From JANMZO01 sp031383405 (GTDB lineage: Bacteria > Actinomycetota > Acidimicrobiia > Acidimicrobiales > JANYDT01), in contig JANMZO010000414.1 of assembly GCA_031383405.1 (NCBI GenBank), positions 21,464 through 85,463 of the forward strand: a stretch of 64,000 bases of DNA, given 5' to 3'. Shown one piece after another: positions 49,916 to 58,974 of this stretch (position 1 is the stretch's first letter; each line of letters opens with the position of its first letter). The translations under genes were made by a program, and so were the position numbers. Below the pieces are notes generated by a model. That model did no database searches. It saw nothing but the letters and a program-made list of their open reading frames with translations, and was not told where the DNA came from.

Positions 49916-50826
49916 GCGTCGTTGAACTTCTCCGGTCGCACGATGCCAATACGGCCGATGGCCCCGTCGCTCTCCTCGACGAATCTTCGAAGCGGGAGTT
50001 GCGTCGGGCCGTTCTCGTCGCAGTCGCCGTGCCGGGCTACCAGGTTCCGTTCGGGTCGCGGGAAATGCCGGTGTCGCGCGGATGGGGTTCCGGGGGTCTG
50101 CAGATCACGCTCGCCGTAGCAACAGACAGCGACATCGTGAAGGTCATCGATCAGGGCGACGACGCAGGCGTGAATGCCGCGAACCTCAGGCGCCTGATCG
50201 TCTCCTCGACGGGAATCGAAGAGACCACCGATGTCAACGAGGCCACGATAATTCAGACCCGCCATCGCGTTCCGGAGGACAGGCTGACCACCGGTCAGAT
50301 CCTTGTGTTGCAGGTTCCGGTGCCCGAGCCACTGCGCGGTGTCGAGCGCGACATGAGGGAACTCGCCCGTATGCACGCCGAATCGGACTACTCACGAATG
50401 TGGGTGAGTCTCTACGAAGACATCGTGCGCAACGGTGTCATCACCCGCACCACCGGATATCCGTGTCTGGTCAACGGCCGGTACGTCATCGCAACCACCC
50501 CGATCCCGCGGTGGGACTGCCCGACACTCCATCAGGCCGAGCATCTTTCTTTGTTCGGGGCCGGACGCGAAAAGCGGATCTACGCGATTCCGCCGCACAC
50601 CGACGTGGTTCCGCTCACCTTCGACGACGTTCCCTTCCAGGTCGAGCACACATCTGGCGTCGCGTGCGCCCGATGTGGCAGCGACCGCACGTATCTCGTC
50701 GAGTCCCCTTCGGAGTCAGGGTCGCGGTGGTCGTGCAGCGACACCGACTGGTGCCGCCGCAACGCAACGACCGACGCCAGGCCGACTCATCCCCCCGTTA
50801 ACCTCAACCAGCGGACCCCGACATGA
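49912..50826 (+). CDS. phnJ: C-P lyase radical SAM subunit PhnJ
   Basis: 304 residues. PhnJ carries the [4Fe-4S] cluster and radical chemistry that break the C-P bond. The glycyl region REMPVSRGWGSGGLQITLAV is present. The cluster and catalytic cysteines are Cys252, Cys255, Cys275 and Cys281 (CARCG ... CSDTDWC), that is C-x2-C-x19-C-x5-C. The second spacing is two residues shorter than the x21 described for E. coli PhnJ. All the functional residues are there, so it should be active. It overlaps phnI and phnK by four bases at both ends. Confidence 0.97.
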   Translation: MSVVELLRSHDANTADGPVALLDESSKRELRRAVLVAVAVPGYQVPFGSREMPVSRGWGSGGLQITLAVATDSDIVKVIDQGDDAGVNAANLRRLIVSSTGIEETTDVNEATIIQTRHRVPEDRLTTGQILVLQVPVPEPLRGVERDMRELARMHAESDYSRMWVSLYEDIVRNGVITRTTGYPCLVNGRYVIATTPIPRWDCPTLHQAEHLSLFGAGREKRIYAIPPHTDVVPLTFDDVPFQVEHTSGVACARCGSDRTYLVESPSESGSRWSCSDTDWCRRNATTDARPTHPPVNLNQRTPT

Positions 50827-51662
50827 TCGACTGGGCGATGAAGGTGGTGGATCTCGGGCGGGTGTTCGGACCGCTCGAACCCGACACGCTGGCCGAAACC
50901 GGGCCCGAGTTCGATACCGTGGTCAGCCCGGCGACCGGGGCCATAGTCGCGGCGTGGGACGTCTCCTTCGACGTCGCCCCCGGTGAGGCATTGGGCATAA
51001 TCGGAGAAAGCGGAAGTGGGAAGTCCACGGTGCTTCGATGCATCGCCGGAGACCTGACCTCGACGATGGGGTCGGTGTTTCTGCGGTCACACCACTCCGG
51101 TGAGAGTGACATCAATACGCTGGATCCTTCCGCTCGGCGTCGCCTCCGCATCGACCGTTTGTCCGTCGTCTACCAGGACCCGGCCGAAGGGCTTGACCTT
51201 TCGACCTCGGCGGGTGGCAATGTGGCAGCGTCCCTCACTGCGGCAGGTTGGCGCAACTATGGAGAGATTCGTAAGCGCGCATCTGAATTGCTCCAGCGTG
51301 TTGAAGTGCCTCTCAACCGGATGGACGACGTGGTGCGGAACTTCTCCGGAGGTATGCGTCAACGGGTGCAGTTGGCCAAGGCGATAGCGAACCGCCCGCC
51401 GGTTCTGCTTCTCGACGAGCCGACAACCGGGCTCGACGCCTCCGTCGCCGCAGCGGTCCTCGATCTGATCCGGGATCTTTTGGATGAGTTCGCCATGTCG
51501 GCTGTTGTGGTTTCACATGATTTCTCGGTCATCGAACTTCTCACGCAACGCGTGATGGTGATGCAGCACGGTCGGGTGGTCGAAGCCGGGCTGACCGACC
51601 AACTCCTCGAAGATCCCCAACATCCTTACAGCCAGCGCCTCGTGGCTGCGGCCAGAGCGTGA
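50823..51662 (+). CDS. phnK: C-P lyase ABC-type ATPase PhnK
   Basis: 279 residues, an ATPase-like subunit that binds the C-P lyase core. Walker A is GESGSGKST (61-69), the signature is NFSGGMRQRVQLA, and Walker B is VLLLDEPTTGLDA. It has an N-terminal extension of about 30 residues with an acidic insert compared with E. coli PhnK. It overlaps phnJ (ATGA) and phnL. Confidence 0.95.
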   Translation: MIDWAMKVVDLGRVFGPLEPDTLAETGPEFDTVVSPATGAIVAAWDVSFDVAPGEALGIIGESGSGKSTVLRCIAGDLTSTMGSVFLRSHHSGESDINTLDPSARRRLRIDRLSVVYQDPAEGLDLSTSAGGNVAASLTAAGWRNYGEIRKRASELLQRVEVPLNRMDDVVRNFSGGMRQRVQLAKAIANRPPVLLLDEPTTGLDASVAAAVLDLIRDLLDEFAMSAVVVSHDFSVIELLTQRVMVMQHGRVVEAGLTDQLLEDPQHPYSQRLVAAARA

Positions 51663-51670
51663 AGGACACG

Positions 51671-52426
51671 ATGTCTGCACAACCCGTTCCCACTTCTCCA
51701 GTTCTTGAGGTTCGAGGACTTGAGAAGTCATTCACCCTTCACAACCGGGGTGGTCAACTCATCCGGGGCCTGTCCGGTGTTGATCTCACAGTCCGCGAAG
51801 GCGAACATGTGGCTCTTGCCGGCACGAGCGGTGCCGGCAAATCATCGCTGTTGAAGTGCGTGTACCGAACCTATCTTGCGTCGGCCGGGCAGATTCTGTT
51901 CCGTGACCGCGCCGGCGTGCGGGTCGACCTTGCGACCCTCGACGAGAGAGCGATGGCCGATCTCCGCGATCGTGAGATCGGCTACGTGTCCCAGTTTCTG
52001 CGGGCTGAACCCCGTCGCACGACCTTTGATGTGGTCCGTCGAGCGGGAAACCGTCGCGGCATGATTGGATCCGAGGCCGTCGACGCTGCAGCCCAGGCAT
52101 TGCGTGAAGTTCGCATTCCGGAAAGCCTCTGGTCGAGTTTTCCCTCGGTTCTGTCGGGCGGCGAACGCCAGCGCGTGAACATCGCCAAGGGCACGATCGC
52201 GGCCCCTCGACTCCTGCTGCTCGACGAACCCGTTTCGGCTCTCGACCCCGAGAACCGCGACGCAGTTCTTGAGCGGATCGCAGGACTCCGGGCGAGCAAT
52301 GTGGCGTTGCTCTCCGTGTTTCATGATCTTGACGCGATGCGTCGGTTGGCGACCCGCGTGGTGATGCTCCGCGACGGTGTCGTGACCGACAACGGGGCCC
52401 CCGACGACGTGCTTGCCCTTCAGTAG
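51671..52426 (+). CDS. phnL: C-P lyase ABC-type ATPase PhnL
   Basis: 251 residues from ATG 51671, preceded by AAGGA; a GTG at 51659 overlapping the phnK stop is the alternative. Walker A is GTSGAGKSS (51-59), the signature is LSGGERQRVNIAKG, and Walker B is LLLLDEPVSALD. PhnL works with PhnK and the core complex in transfer of the phosphonate to ribose. About 35 bp separate it from phnM. Confidence 0.95.
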   Translation: MSAQPVPTSPVLEVRGLEKSFTLHNRGGQLIRGLSGVDLTVREGEHVALAGTSGAGKSSLLKCVYRTYLASAGQILFRDRAGVRVDLATLDERAMADLRDREIGYVSQFLRAEPRRTTFDVVRRAGNRRGMIGSEAVDAAAQALREVRIPESLWSSFPSVLSGGERQRVNIAKGTIAAPRLLLLDEPVSALDPENRDAVLERIAGLRASNVALLSVFHDLDAMRRLATRVVMLRDGVVTDNGAPDDVLALQ

Positions 52427-52461
52427 TCCATCTTCGAACCAACACCGTCGTAAGGAAACAT

Positions 52462-53661
52462 ATGAGCGCGTATCGATTTGACACAGCCGACTTCACCCTC
52501 CACAACGTGCGGGCGGTGATGCGCGACCGGATCGTCGATGACGCAATCGTCGTGGTGGAAGACGGGTACATCGCTGAAGTTCGGGAGAGGGGCTCGTCCC
52601 GACCGGACAACTCAATCGACGGTTACGGGTCGTTCTGTCTCCCCGGCCTGGTCGACTGTCATAGCGATGGCCTCGAGAAGGAGATCTCGCCCCGGCTGAA
52701 TGTCGTGCTACCGGTTGACTTCGCGCTCCGATCCTACGAAGCGCGGGTTCGCGCGGCCGGAGTCACAACGCTTTATCACGGGGTCGGGTATCAGAACGGG
52801 ACGAGACACAGCCGCACCATTGAGCGGGCCGAGGAGATGGTGCATGAACTCCACAACCGTCGCGTCGAGCCTGACGCACTCGTGGATCACCGCATTCTCT
52901 ACCGGCTTGATGCCCGCTATCCCGAGGGCTACCGGGCATTGGGTGCGCGATTCGACAGCGGTATGGGTCCTCTCGAGCCTTGCCCGTACGTCTCCTACGA
53001 GGACCACACTCCCGGGCAGGGCCAATACAAGAACCCCGAGACCTACCGGTCCTGGATCGCGGGCAGCGTCGAGAATGCCGGCAAGGACCCGGATGAGGAG
53101 CTGGCCCGGGTGATCGCGGAACGCGACGCGCTGATCGAGCACCGGGCCGAGAACCTCAGGTGGTTGGTCGCACTCGCGCGAGAACGGCGCGTTCGGCTCG
53201 TCTGTCACGATCCAACCTCGCGGCAGGACATCGAAAATGCAGCTCTGTGGCCGGCGTCGGTAGCCGAATTTCCCACCACTGTCGAGGCAGCTCAGACGGC
53301 CCGGGATCACGGTTTGCCGACCGTGATGGGTTCGCCCAACGTGATGCGAGGTGGATCGCATTCGGGAAATGTCTCGGCCGAAGAACTCGTCAAGCTCGGG
53401 CTGTGCACCGCCCTTGCCTCCGACTATCAGCCGGCCACCATGCTTGCTGCGGCATTCCAGTTGGCCGAACGGGGAAGCGCGAGCCTGCCGGTAGCGGTGC
53501 GTCTCGTTACGGAAGGGCCGGCGACCATGCTCGGGTTGACTGATCGGGGCTCGCTTGATGTCGGACAGAGGGCTGACCTGGTGCTGTGTCACTTCGACGG
53601 AAGGTGGCCAACCGTGCGTCATGTGTGGCGAGCCACGTCCGCTGTGCTCAGCCCGGTCTGA
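52462..53661 (+). CDS. phnM: Alpha-D-ribose 1-methylphosphonate 5-triphosphate diphosphatase PhnM
   Basis: 399 residues, an amidohydrolase-superfamily enzyme that removes diphosphate from the ribose 5-triphosphate intermediate before C-P cleavage. The metal-binding N-terminal motif is DCHSDGLEKE (Asp65 to Glu74). Later VCHDPTSRQDIENA and MGSPNVMRGGSHSG supply further ligands, and LCTALASDYQPATML the last Asp. Start ATG 52462 has AAGGA 6-7 bases before it. It ends 13 bp before the IMPase-type gene. Confidence 0.97.
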   Translation: MSAYRFDTADFTLHNVRAVMRDRIVDDAIVVVEDGYIAEVRERGSSRPDNSIDGYGSFCLPGLVDCHSDGLEKEISPRLNVVLPVDFALRSYEARVRAAGVTTLYHGVGYQNGTRHSRTIERAEEMVHELHNRRVEPDALVDHRILYRLDARYPEGYRALGARFDSGMGPLEPCPYVSYEDHTPGQGQYKNPETYRSWIAGSVENAGKDPDEELARVIAERDALIEHRAENLRWLVALARERRVRLVCHDPTSRQDIENAALWPASVAEFPTTVEAAQTARDHGLPTVMGSPNVMRGGSHSGNVSAEELVKLGLCTALASDYQPATMLAAAFQLAERGSASLPVAVRLVTEGPATMLGLTDRGSLDVGQRADLVLCHFDGRWPTVRHVWRATSAVLSPV

Positions 53662-53674
53662 ATCAGACTCCGAC

Positions 53675-54538
53675 ATGACGAGCGGCTTGACCGGTGATGC
53701 GCGACTTCACGGTTTGGCGGTGAAGGAGATGCTGATTCAACGCGGGTGCGCGATGGTGCACCCGGTATTCGCAGCCGCAGCGGTCGCGGCATTGAACCGC
53801 TATGACGAAGCGCTGACGCGCTTCAGCCGGGCGGAACTGGAAGCTGAAGTGATGATGGGAGCAGATGGCACGCCCACGATGCACGTGGACGCGTTCGTGG
53901 AGGAGGCGATCATCGATGAGGTCATCCACCAAGGCGTAAATCTTCTGTCTGAAGAGGCAGGTTTCATCGATCGTCGCTCATCGCTCACACTCGTCGTTGA
54001 CCCGATAGACGGCTCAGCCAATGCCGCCGCCGGTGTCCCCCTGGCCTGTTTCAGTGCAGCACTCGTCGACGACGGGAAGTTCATCGAAGCGGCGACGGTT
54101 TGGCTGGCCACCGGCTCGGTCTGGGCCGGTTCCGCTGATGGTTCCCGTTCGTCAGCGGTGTGGTCGACGACCCGATGTGTTGATCATGCGAAGGCCGCCG
54201 TCTCGCTCCTTCGGCCGCACGACCGAAATTTCGAGGCATGGCGGCGAGTGGTCAGTACATCTGCGCGCATACGAATTCTCAGCTGCTCGACACTCGAAGC
54301 CATGTTGGTACTTCAAGGATCGTCGGATGCCTTCGTCGACGCCGGCAGCGACACCCATCGGCTGGTTGACCTGGCGGCGGCCGTGGTACTTCTGCCGACG
54401 GTGGGGGGAGTTGTGATCGACGCTTTCGGCCGCGATATCGAGTTCGACACGAATCTGAAGCGACGTTGGAGCGGCATAGTCGCGGCTACTCCCGAGCTGG
54501 CTGAAGCACTGGCGGAAGCGGTAACGCTGCACGCGTGA
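53675..54538 (+). CDS. Inositol monophosphatase family phosphatase inside the phosphonate operon
   Basis: 287 residues from ATG 53675. The metal-dependent phosphatase motifs are LSEEAGF (Glu pair), VVDPIDGSANAAAG (DPxDGxxN) and, less typically, DTHRLVDLAAAVV in place of WDxAAG. These enzymes hydrolyse sugar or inositol phosphates with Mg2+. Its position between phnM and phnD suggests it acts on a ribose phosphate produced by C-P cleavage, since phnN, phnP and phnO are not in the window. That role is inferred and the substrate needs testing. Confidence 0.9.
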   Translation: MTSGLTGDARLHGLAVKEMLIQRGCAMVHPVFAAAAVAALNRYDEALTRFSRAELEAEVMMGADGTPTMHVDAFVEEAIIDEVIHQGVNLLSEEAGFIDRRSSLTLVVDPIDGSANAAAGVPLACFSAALVDDGKFIEAATVWLATGSVWAGSADGSRSSAVWSTTRCVDHAKAAVSLLRPHDRNFEAWRRVVSTSARIRILSCSTLEAMLVLQGSSDAFVDAGSDTHRLVDLAAAVVLLPTVGGVVIDAFGRDIEFDTNLKRRWSGIVAATPELAEALAEAVTLHA

Positions 54539-54709
54539 ACAGCGAGGTCGAGGAGTTCGGACTGCCTTCTCGCAGTGTCTTCGAACTCGCTGCCTGCCGT
54601 TCACCTGCGTTTCCTAGCTTGCTGTTGCCCCACGAGATCCCCGTCAGAAACTCTCGCGCCGAAGCGCGGAAGTCCATCCCCCCAACACCCTTCACAAAGG
54701 AGATTGTCA

Positions 54710-55894
54710 ATGAAACGATCGACAGTCGCGCTAGCCACCCTCCCGATGTTCGCCCTCACCGCACTCATGAGCGCCTCGGCGCAGGCCGCGACAAAGACGG
54801 CTGCCAAGGCTGTCGGCAAGGCCAAACCTGTAGTCCCCGCTCCGGGGAAACCTTGCGCAGCCAGCAACGTCGGAATCCCCGTGGCCGGCGAAGCCAGTGT
54901 CCTCCTCGACTGCATCAAATCCGGCACCAGGTACGTTTGGCAGGTTTCGAAGTCCGCCCTCGTCACAACGACGTTGGCGCCGACCACCACCGCGGCCGCA
55001 GCCGCCGCCGCAGCAGCAGCCCCCGCCACCACGGTTGCGAAGTCCGACAAGTGGCCCGACAAGATCGTCTTCGCCCCGGTCCCTGCCGAAAACTCTTCCA
55101 TCGCGCTCGCTACGTGGTCGCCGTTCGTCAAGGCGCTCGAGAAGGAGCTTGGTATCAAGGTCGAGCAAGTGTCGGTCAGTGACTACGCGGCCGTTGTCGA
55201 AGGACAGCTCAGCGGTAAGGTAGACCTGGCCATGTACGGGCCCTTCAGCTATTACGTCGCCAAAGTTGCAGGGGCCAAAATTGATCCGATCGCCGTTCAG
55301 GTGAGCGATATCGGCGCCTCGCCGTCGTATCAGTCCTACATGATCGCGCCGGCCAACAGTACGGCCAAGGGAATCGGCGACGCCAAGGGCAGGAAGGTCT
55401 GCTTCACCGACAACCTCTCCACTTCGGGATTCCTGTACCCCACATCCGGGCTTCTTGATGTCGGACTTGAAGCCGGCAAGGACTACACATCGGTCTTCGC
55501 CGGTGGCCACGACAAGTCCGTTGCGGCCGTGAAGGCAGGTACGTGCGACGTTGGCTTCGCCTTTGACGACATGGTGAACAAGACGGCGGTCACAGCCGGA
55601 ATAATCAAGCCCGGTGACCTCAAGGTGATTTGGCAGTCGAATGCCATCCCGAACTCGCCGATCGCCGTCCGTAACGAACTTCCCGCATCTCTCGTCGCGA
55701 AAATCAAGGCTGCGGTACCGAAGCTCGACACGCTGTATCTCCAGGCCGGAGGCTTCTGCTCGTCGGCGAACCGGTTCGGATGCAACGCAGGCGGATCCAA
55801 CGCCTGGGTCCAGGTCAACGAGACGTTCTTCCAGCCGATCGCCGATGTCTGCAACAAGACCAAAGCGGCGGCCTGCTTCCCCGCAAAGAAGTAG
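54710..55894 (+). CDS. phnD: Phosphonate ABC transporter substrate-binding protein PhnD
   Basis: 394 residues from ATG 54710 with AAAGGAG 8 bases upstream. A signal peptide (VALATLPMFALTALMSASAQA) is followed by a small Cys-pair module (GKPCAASN...VLLDCIKSG) and a Thr/Ala linker including a run of ten Ala. The PhnD-type binding domain follows (about 125-394: VFAPVPAENSSIA, VDLAMYGPFSYYVAK, VCFTDNLSTSGFLYPT). The extra N-terminal module and linker are not usual for PhnD. There is no lipobox, so how it is retained at the membrane is unclear. The next gene starts 4 bp after its stop. Confidence 0.93.
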   Translation: MKRSTVALATLPMFALTALMSASAQAATKTAAKAVGKAKPVVPAPGKPCAASNVGIPVAGEASVLLDCIKSGTRYVWQVSKSALVTTTLAPTTTAAAAAAAAAAPATTVAKSDKWPDKIVFAPVPAENSSIALATWSPFVKALEKELGIKVEQVSVSDYAAVVEGQLSGKVDLAMYGPFSYYVAKVAGAKIDPIAVQVSDIGASPSYQSYMIAPANSTAKGIGDAKGRKVCFTDNLSTSGFLYPTSGLLDVGLEAGKDYTSVFAGGHDKSVAAVKAGTCDVGFAFDDMVNKTAVTAGIIKPGDLKVIWQSNAIPNSPIAVRNELPASLVAKIKAAVPKLDTLYLQAGGFCSSANRFGCNAGGSNAWVQVNETFFQPIADVCNKTKAAACFPAKK

Positions 55895-55897
55895 CCG

Positions 55898-56749
55898 ATG
55901 AACCCGGCTGTACCTTCGCCTGCCGCGTCCACGGTGACGCTGCGCTCGGTTACCAAGCAGTTCGGTGGCAGTTCGCCGACCACGGCTCTCGACAACGTCA
56001 GCCTCGACATCAAGGCCGGCGAGTTCTGTGTGCTGCTCGGGTTGTCCGGGTCGGGAAAGTCGACCTTGCTTCGCCACATCAACGGTCTGCACCGACCGAC
56101 CAGTGGACATGTGTCAACTCTCGGTACCGACGTGTCGTCGGCCGGAACCCGGGAGTTGCGGTCGCTGCGGCGACAGGTCGGGTTCGTCTTCCAGCAGTTC
56201 AACCTCGTGGGTCGCGCCACGGTGTTGGAGAACGTATTGACCGGAGCGCTCGGGCGCATACGCGGTCCTCGCTTCGGAGTGATCGGGTACCCGCAGTCAC
56301 TCCGTCGCGAGGCGGCTTCGCATCTTGAACGGGTGGGCCTGGGTGACCGTCTGTTCCAACAGACCGGTACGCTGTCGGGCGGTCAACAGCAGCGAGTCGG
56401 AATCGCCCGCATGCTCATGCAGGGGCCGAAACTCGTTCTTGCCGATGAGCCCGTTGCCTCGCTTGATCCTGAGGCCTCCAGAAGTGTGATGGAACTGTTG
56501 TTCCGGATCTGCTCCGAAGATGGTCTCACGGTCGTCTGCAGTCTTCATCAGGTTGAACTCGCCCTCGCCCACGGGACCCGGATCGTCGCACTCCGCGACG
56601 GAAGGGTCGTGTTGGATCGGCCCACGTCCGAGATGACGATGGAGGATGCGCTCGGCGTGTATCAGCGAATTGAGGCTGAACCACCGCAGGTCGACACGCC
56701 CCAGCGACGACCGGTAGGCGTGTTCGACGACGTCCTTGTCCTGCTCTAA
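55898..56749 (+). CDS. phnC: Phosphonate ABC transporter ATPase PhnC
   Basis: 283 residues. Walker A is GLSGSGKST (48-56), the signature is LSGGQQQRVGIARML, and Walker B is KLVLADEPVASLDPE, with PhnC-type FVFQQFNLVGRATVLENVL. It energises phosphonate (or phosphite) uptake with PhnD and PhnE. It starts 4 bp after phnD and ends 21 bp before phnE. Confidence 0.96.
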   Translation: MNPAVPSPAASTVTLRSVTKQFGGSSPTTALDNVSLDIKAGEFCVLLGLSGSGKSTLLRHINGLHRPTSGHVSTLGTDVSSAGTRELRSLRRQVGFVFQQFNLVGRATVLENVLTGALGRIRGPRFGVIGYPQSLRREAASHLERVGLGDRLFQQTGTLSGGQQQRVGIARMLMQGPKLVLADEPVASLDPEASRSVMELLFRICSEDGLTVVCSLHQVELALAHGTRIVALRDGRVVLDRPTSEMTMEDALGVYQRIEAEPPQVDTPQRRPVGVFDDVLVLL

Positions 56750-56769
56750 CGAAAGTTCGCGCGCTTACT

Positions 56770-58437
56770 ATGTCGGAAATTGCTCTTGGCCGTGCGACAC
56801 CGGGAACGTCGCGTCTACGGGTGCCGCTCGACCGTAGACGTGCGGTCCTCATCGGTCTCGGTGTCGCGTGGCTCATAGTGTCGATCGCGTCCCTTCGGTT
56901 TATCGGCTTCTCCCCGAGGGTGATCATCGACGGGTTCCGCACGTCGGGTTATCTCGGTCGAGCCCTTCCGCCGTCATTCGAGTTGTGGCCCAACTCTCTC
57001 CACCTGGTCCTGCGGACGTTCATGATGGCCGTCGCCGGTACCGGTCTCGCGGGGATACTCTCCATTCCTCTGGCTTTCCTCTCGGCCCGTAACACCGCAC
57101 CCCATCCGGTTGTGTCGTCGGTTGCCCGCACGTTCATCGTGGCGACCCGGGCGATCCCGGACCTGATCTTCGCCATCTTCTTTGTCGCTGCACTGTCGAT
57201 TGGTGAACTACCCGGTGTGTTGGCACTGGGAGTGCATTCGATCGGAATGCTGGCCAAACTCCTCGCTGACTCGATCGAGGAGACTGATTTCGGTTCCTAT
57301 GATGCTGCCCTCGCGGCAGGAGCGACCCGTTCGCAGGCGATTGCCAACTCGGTCGTGCCGCAGGTGACACCCGGCTATCTGTCGAATCTTCTTTACCGGC
57401 TCGATGTGAACACCAGGGTGTCGGTGGTTCTGGGTTTCGTCGGTGCCGGAGGCATCGGCCAGGAACTTCGGGCCAACCTGCGCAATCCACTGCGGTATCC
57501 GGTCGGGATCGGGCAGGCACTCATGGTGTTCGCCTTGATACTTGTGGTTGACCGGGTCGCACTGCGCACCCGCAAAGCCCTCGACGGTGCGTCCAAGGTC
57601 CGCTCCGAAGAACGTGAACGAACGGTGGAAAAGAGCGAGTCGACGACGACACTCACGTCACTGAGACCGCCGTGGACGCGAGACCGGAAGGTCCTCGGCT
57701 CCATCGGAAGCGTGCTTGGGTTGGGATTTGCCTGGTCGTGCTTCGAGGTGGGATTGAACCCGGTTTCATTCATACGTGCACTTATGAAATCGGCAAGTAC
57801 GCTCGGACGCTTTCTGCCCCCCGACTTCACGACTTACCGGGCGCCTATCATCACGGGCTTCAAAGAGACGCTCGCGCTCGGCGTCGCGTCGACGTTCATC
57901 GGCTTCCTGCTCGCCATTCCGTTCTCCCTCCTCGTCGCCCGAAACACCTCACCGAACCGCGTGGTCGGGTCGATCGCGCGCCTGGTTCAGGTGGTTCTGC
58001 GCTCGATCCCGGAGCTGGTGATCGTGCTGTTCTTCGTGTCCGCTGTCGGACTCGGCCCGTTGCCCGGAGCGGTTGCGTTGTCGATCGGGGCTTTCGGGAT
58101 CTCCTCGAAACTTCTCGCGGATGCCATCGAGTCGTTGCCGGACGGACCCCTCGAAGGGGTTCGGGCAACCGGGGCAACCCGCTTACAACAGGTCGCCTCC
58201 GGAGTGACCCCGACGATGGTGCCAACGATGGTCGCGAACGGGTTGTACTGCTTCGATGTCAACGTGAGGTCGTCGTCTGTGCTGGGTATCGTGGGAGCCG
58301 GTGGCATCGGTCGTGTGCTCGATGAGACGCTTGCGGTGCTGCAATACGGAACGGTCTCCGCGGTGATCATCGGAATCTTTGCCATCGTGATGACCGTCGA
58401 GTTCATCGGCACAAGAATCCGCCGCGTACTCCTGTGA
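56770..58437 (+). CDS. phnE: Fused double PhnE permease
   Basis: 555 residues containing two PhnE-type permease halves in one chain (about 20-275 and 310-555). Each half has its own transmembrane set and EAA-type loop: AALAAGATRSQAIANSVVPQ in the first and LEGVRATGATRLQQVASGVT in the second. The matching turns are GFVGAGGIGQEL and GIVGAGGIGRVL. In many bacteria two PhnE copies are separate genes, so this is a fusion or internal duplication. It is the last gene of the phosphonate operon. Confidence 0.95.
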   Translation: MSEIALGRATPGTSRLRVPLDRRRAVLIGLGVAWLIVSIASLRFIGFSPRVIIDGFRTSGYLGRALPPSFELWPNSLHLVLRTFMMAVAGTGLAGILSIPLAFLSARNTAPHPVVSSVARTFIVATRAIPDLIFAIFFVAALSIGELPGVLALGVHSIGMLAKLLADSIEETDFGSYDAALAAGATRSQAIANSVVPQVTPGYLSNLLYRLDVNTRVSVVLGFVGAGGIGQELRANLRNPLRYPVGIGQALMVFALILVVDRVALRTRKALDGASKVRSEERERTVEKSESTTTLTSLRPPWTRDRKVLGSIGSVLGLGFAWSCFEVGLNPVSFIRALMKSASTLGRFLPPDFTTYRAPIITGFKETLALGVASTFIGFLLAIPFSLLVARNTSPNRVVGSIARLVQVVLRSIPELVIVLFFVSAVGLGPLPGAVALSIGAFGISSKLLADAIESLPDGPLEGVRATGATRLQQVASGVTPTMVPTMVANGLYCFDVNVRSSSVLGIVGAGGIGRVLDETLAVLQYGTVSAVIIGIFAIVMTVEFIGTRIRRVLL

Positions 58438-58460
58438 GCTGACTCAGTCGAACGCAGTTG

Positions 58461-58922
58461 CTATCCGGCCGCCTTCGCGCAACTGCTGCAGAGGCCGAAG
58501 AAATCGAGACGGTGCGACGCAACCTTGAAACCCGTGCGCTTCCTGATCAGCGCAGTGGTTCCATCGAGGACCGTTTCGAGATCGGCGAGTTCCAGGTCGA
58601 TCACGGTTCCGCACCCGGTGCATACGAGATGGTGATGGTGCTTCGAAAGGGTGTCGTCTAGTTCGAACCGTGCGAAGCCTTCGGCGAATTCCAGTTTGAT
58701 CAGCACGTTCGCCGCGAGGAGATCGCTGATGATCCGATAGAGCGTTGAGAGCGGAATGCCCGGCCCCACGAGCGTGTGAAGCTCCGGAACCGAAACGGGC
58801 GCGGAGCTTTTTGCCATCACGTCGACCACCGCCCGACGACCCCTGGTCCAGCGCTGGCCGACTCTCGCCAGACGACGGTCGATCTCTTCGTGCACGTTCG
58901 GCGAAGCGGGAGCCGGAGCCAT
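58461..58922 (-). CDS. Fur-family metalloregulator, Zur-like
   Basis: A 153-residue Fur-family repressor. The winged helix is QRWTRGRRAVVDVMAKSSAP...GIPLSTLYRIISDLLAANVL. The metal sites include KHHHHLVCTGCGTVIDLE and the structural zinc cysteines CSSC near the end. The His-rich segment and absence of haem or peroxide features make Zur or Fur the best guesses. It is convergent with phnE (23 bp apart). A degenerate A/T-rich element around 58945-58960 (TGGAAATGAGAATAG) lies 23-38 bases upstream of its start and could be an autoregulatory box, but it matches a Zur box only partly. Confidence 0.88.
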   Translation of the reverse strand: MAPAPASPNVHEEIDRRLARVGQRWTRGRRAVVDVMAKSSAPVSVPELHTLVGPGIPLSTLYRIISDLLAANVLIKLEFAEGFARFELDDTLSKHHHHLVCTGCGTVIDLELADLETVLDGTTALIRKRTGFKVASHRLDFFGLCSSCAKAAG

Positions 58923-58974
58923 ACAGTGAACTTAGCGTTCTATTGGGATGGAAATGAGAATAGGGTCCGGCCCG

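Noticed and set aside
54731..56110. 459-residue minus-strand open frame over phnD
   Set aside because: Antisense to phnD and phnC; Gly/Arg-rich translation from the Ala linker.
58945..58960. Zur box upstream of the Fur-family gene
   Set aside because: About 9 of 15 positions match a Zur consensus and symmetry is poor; mentioned in the gene entry only.
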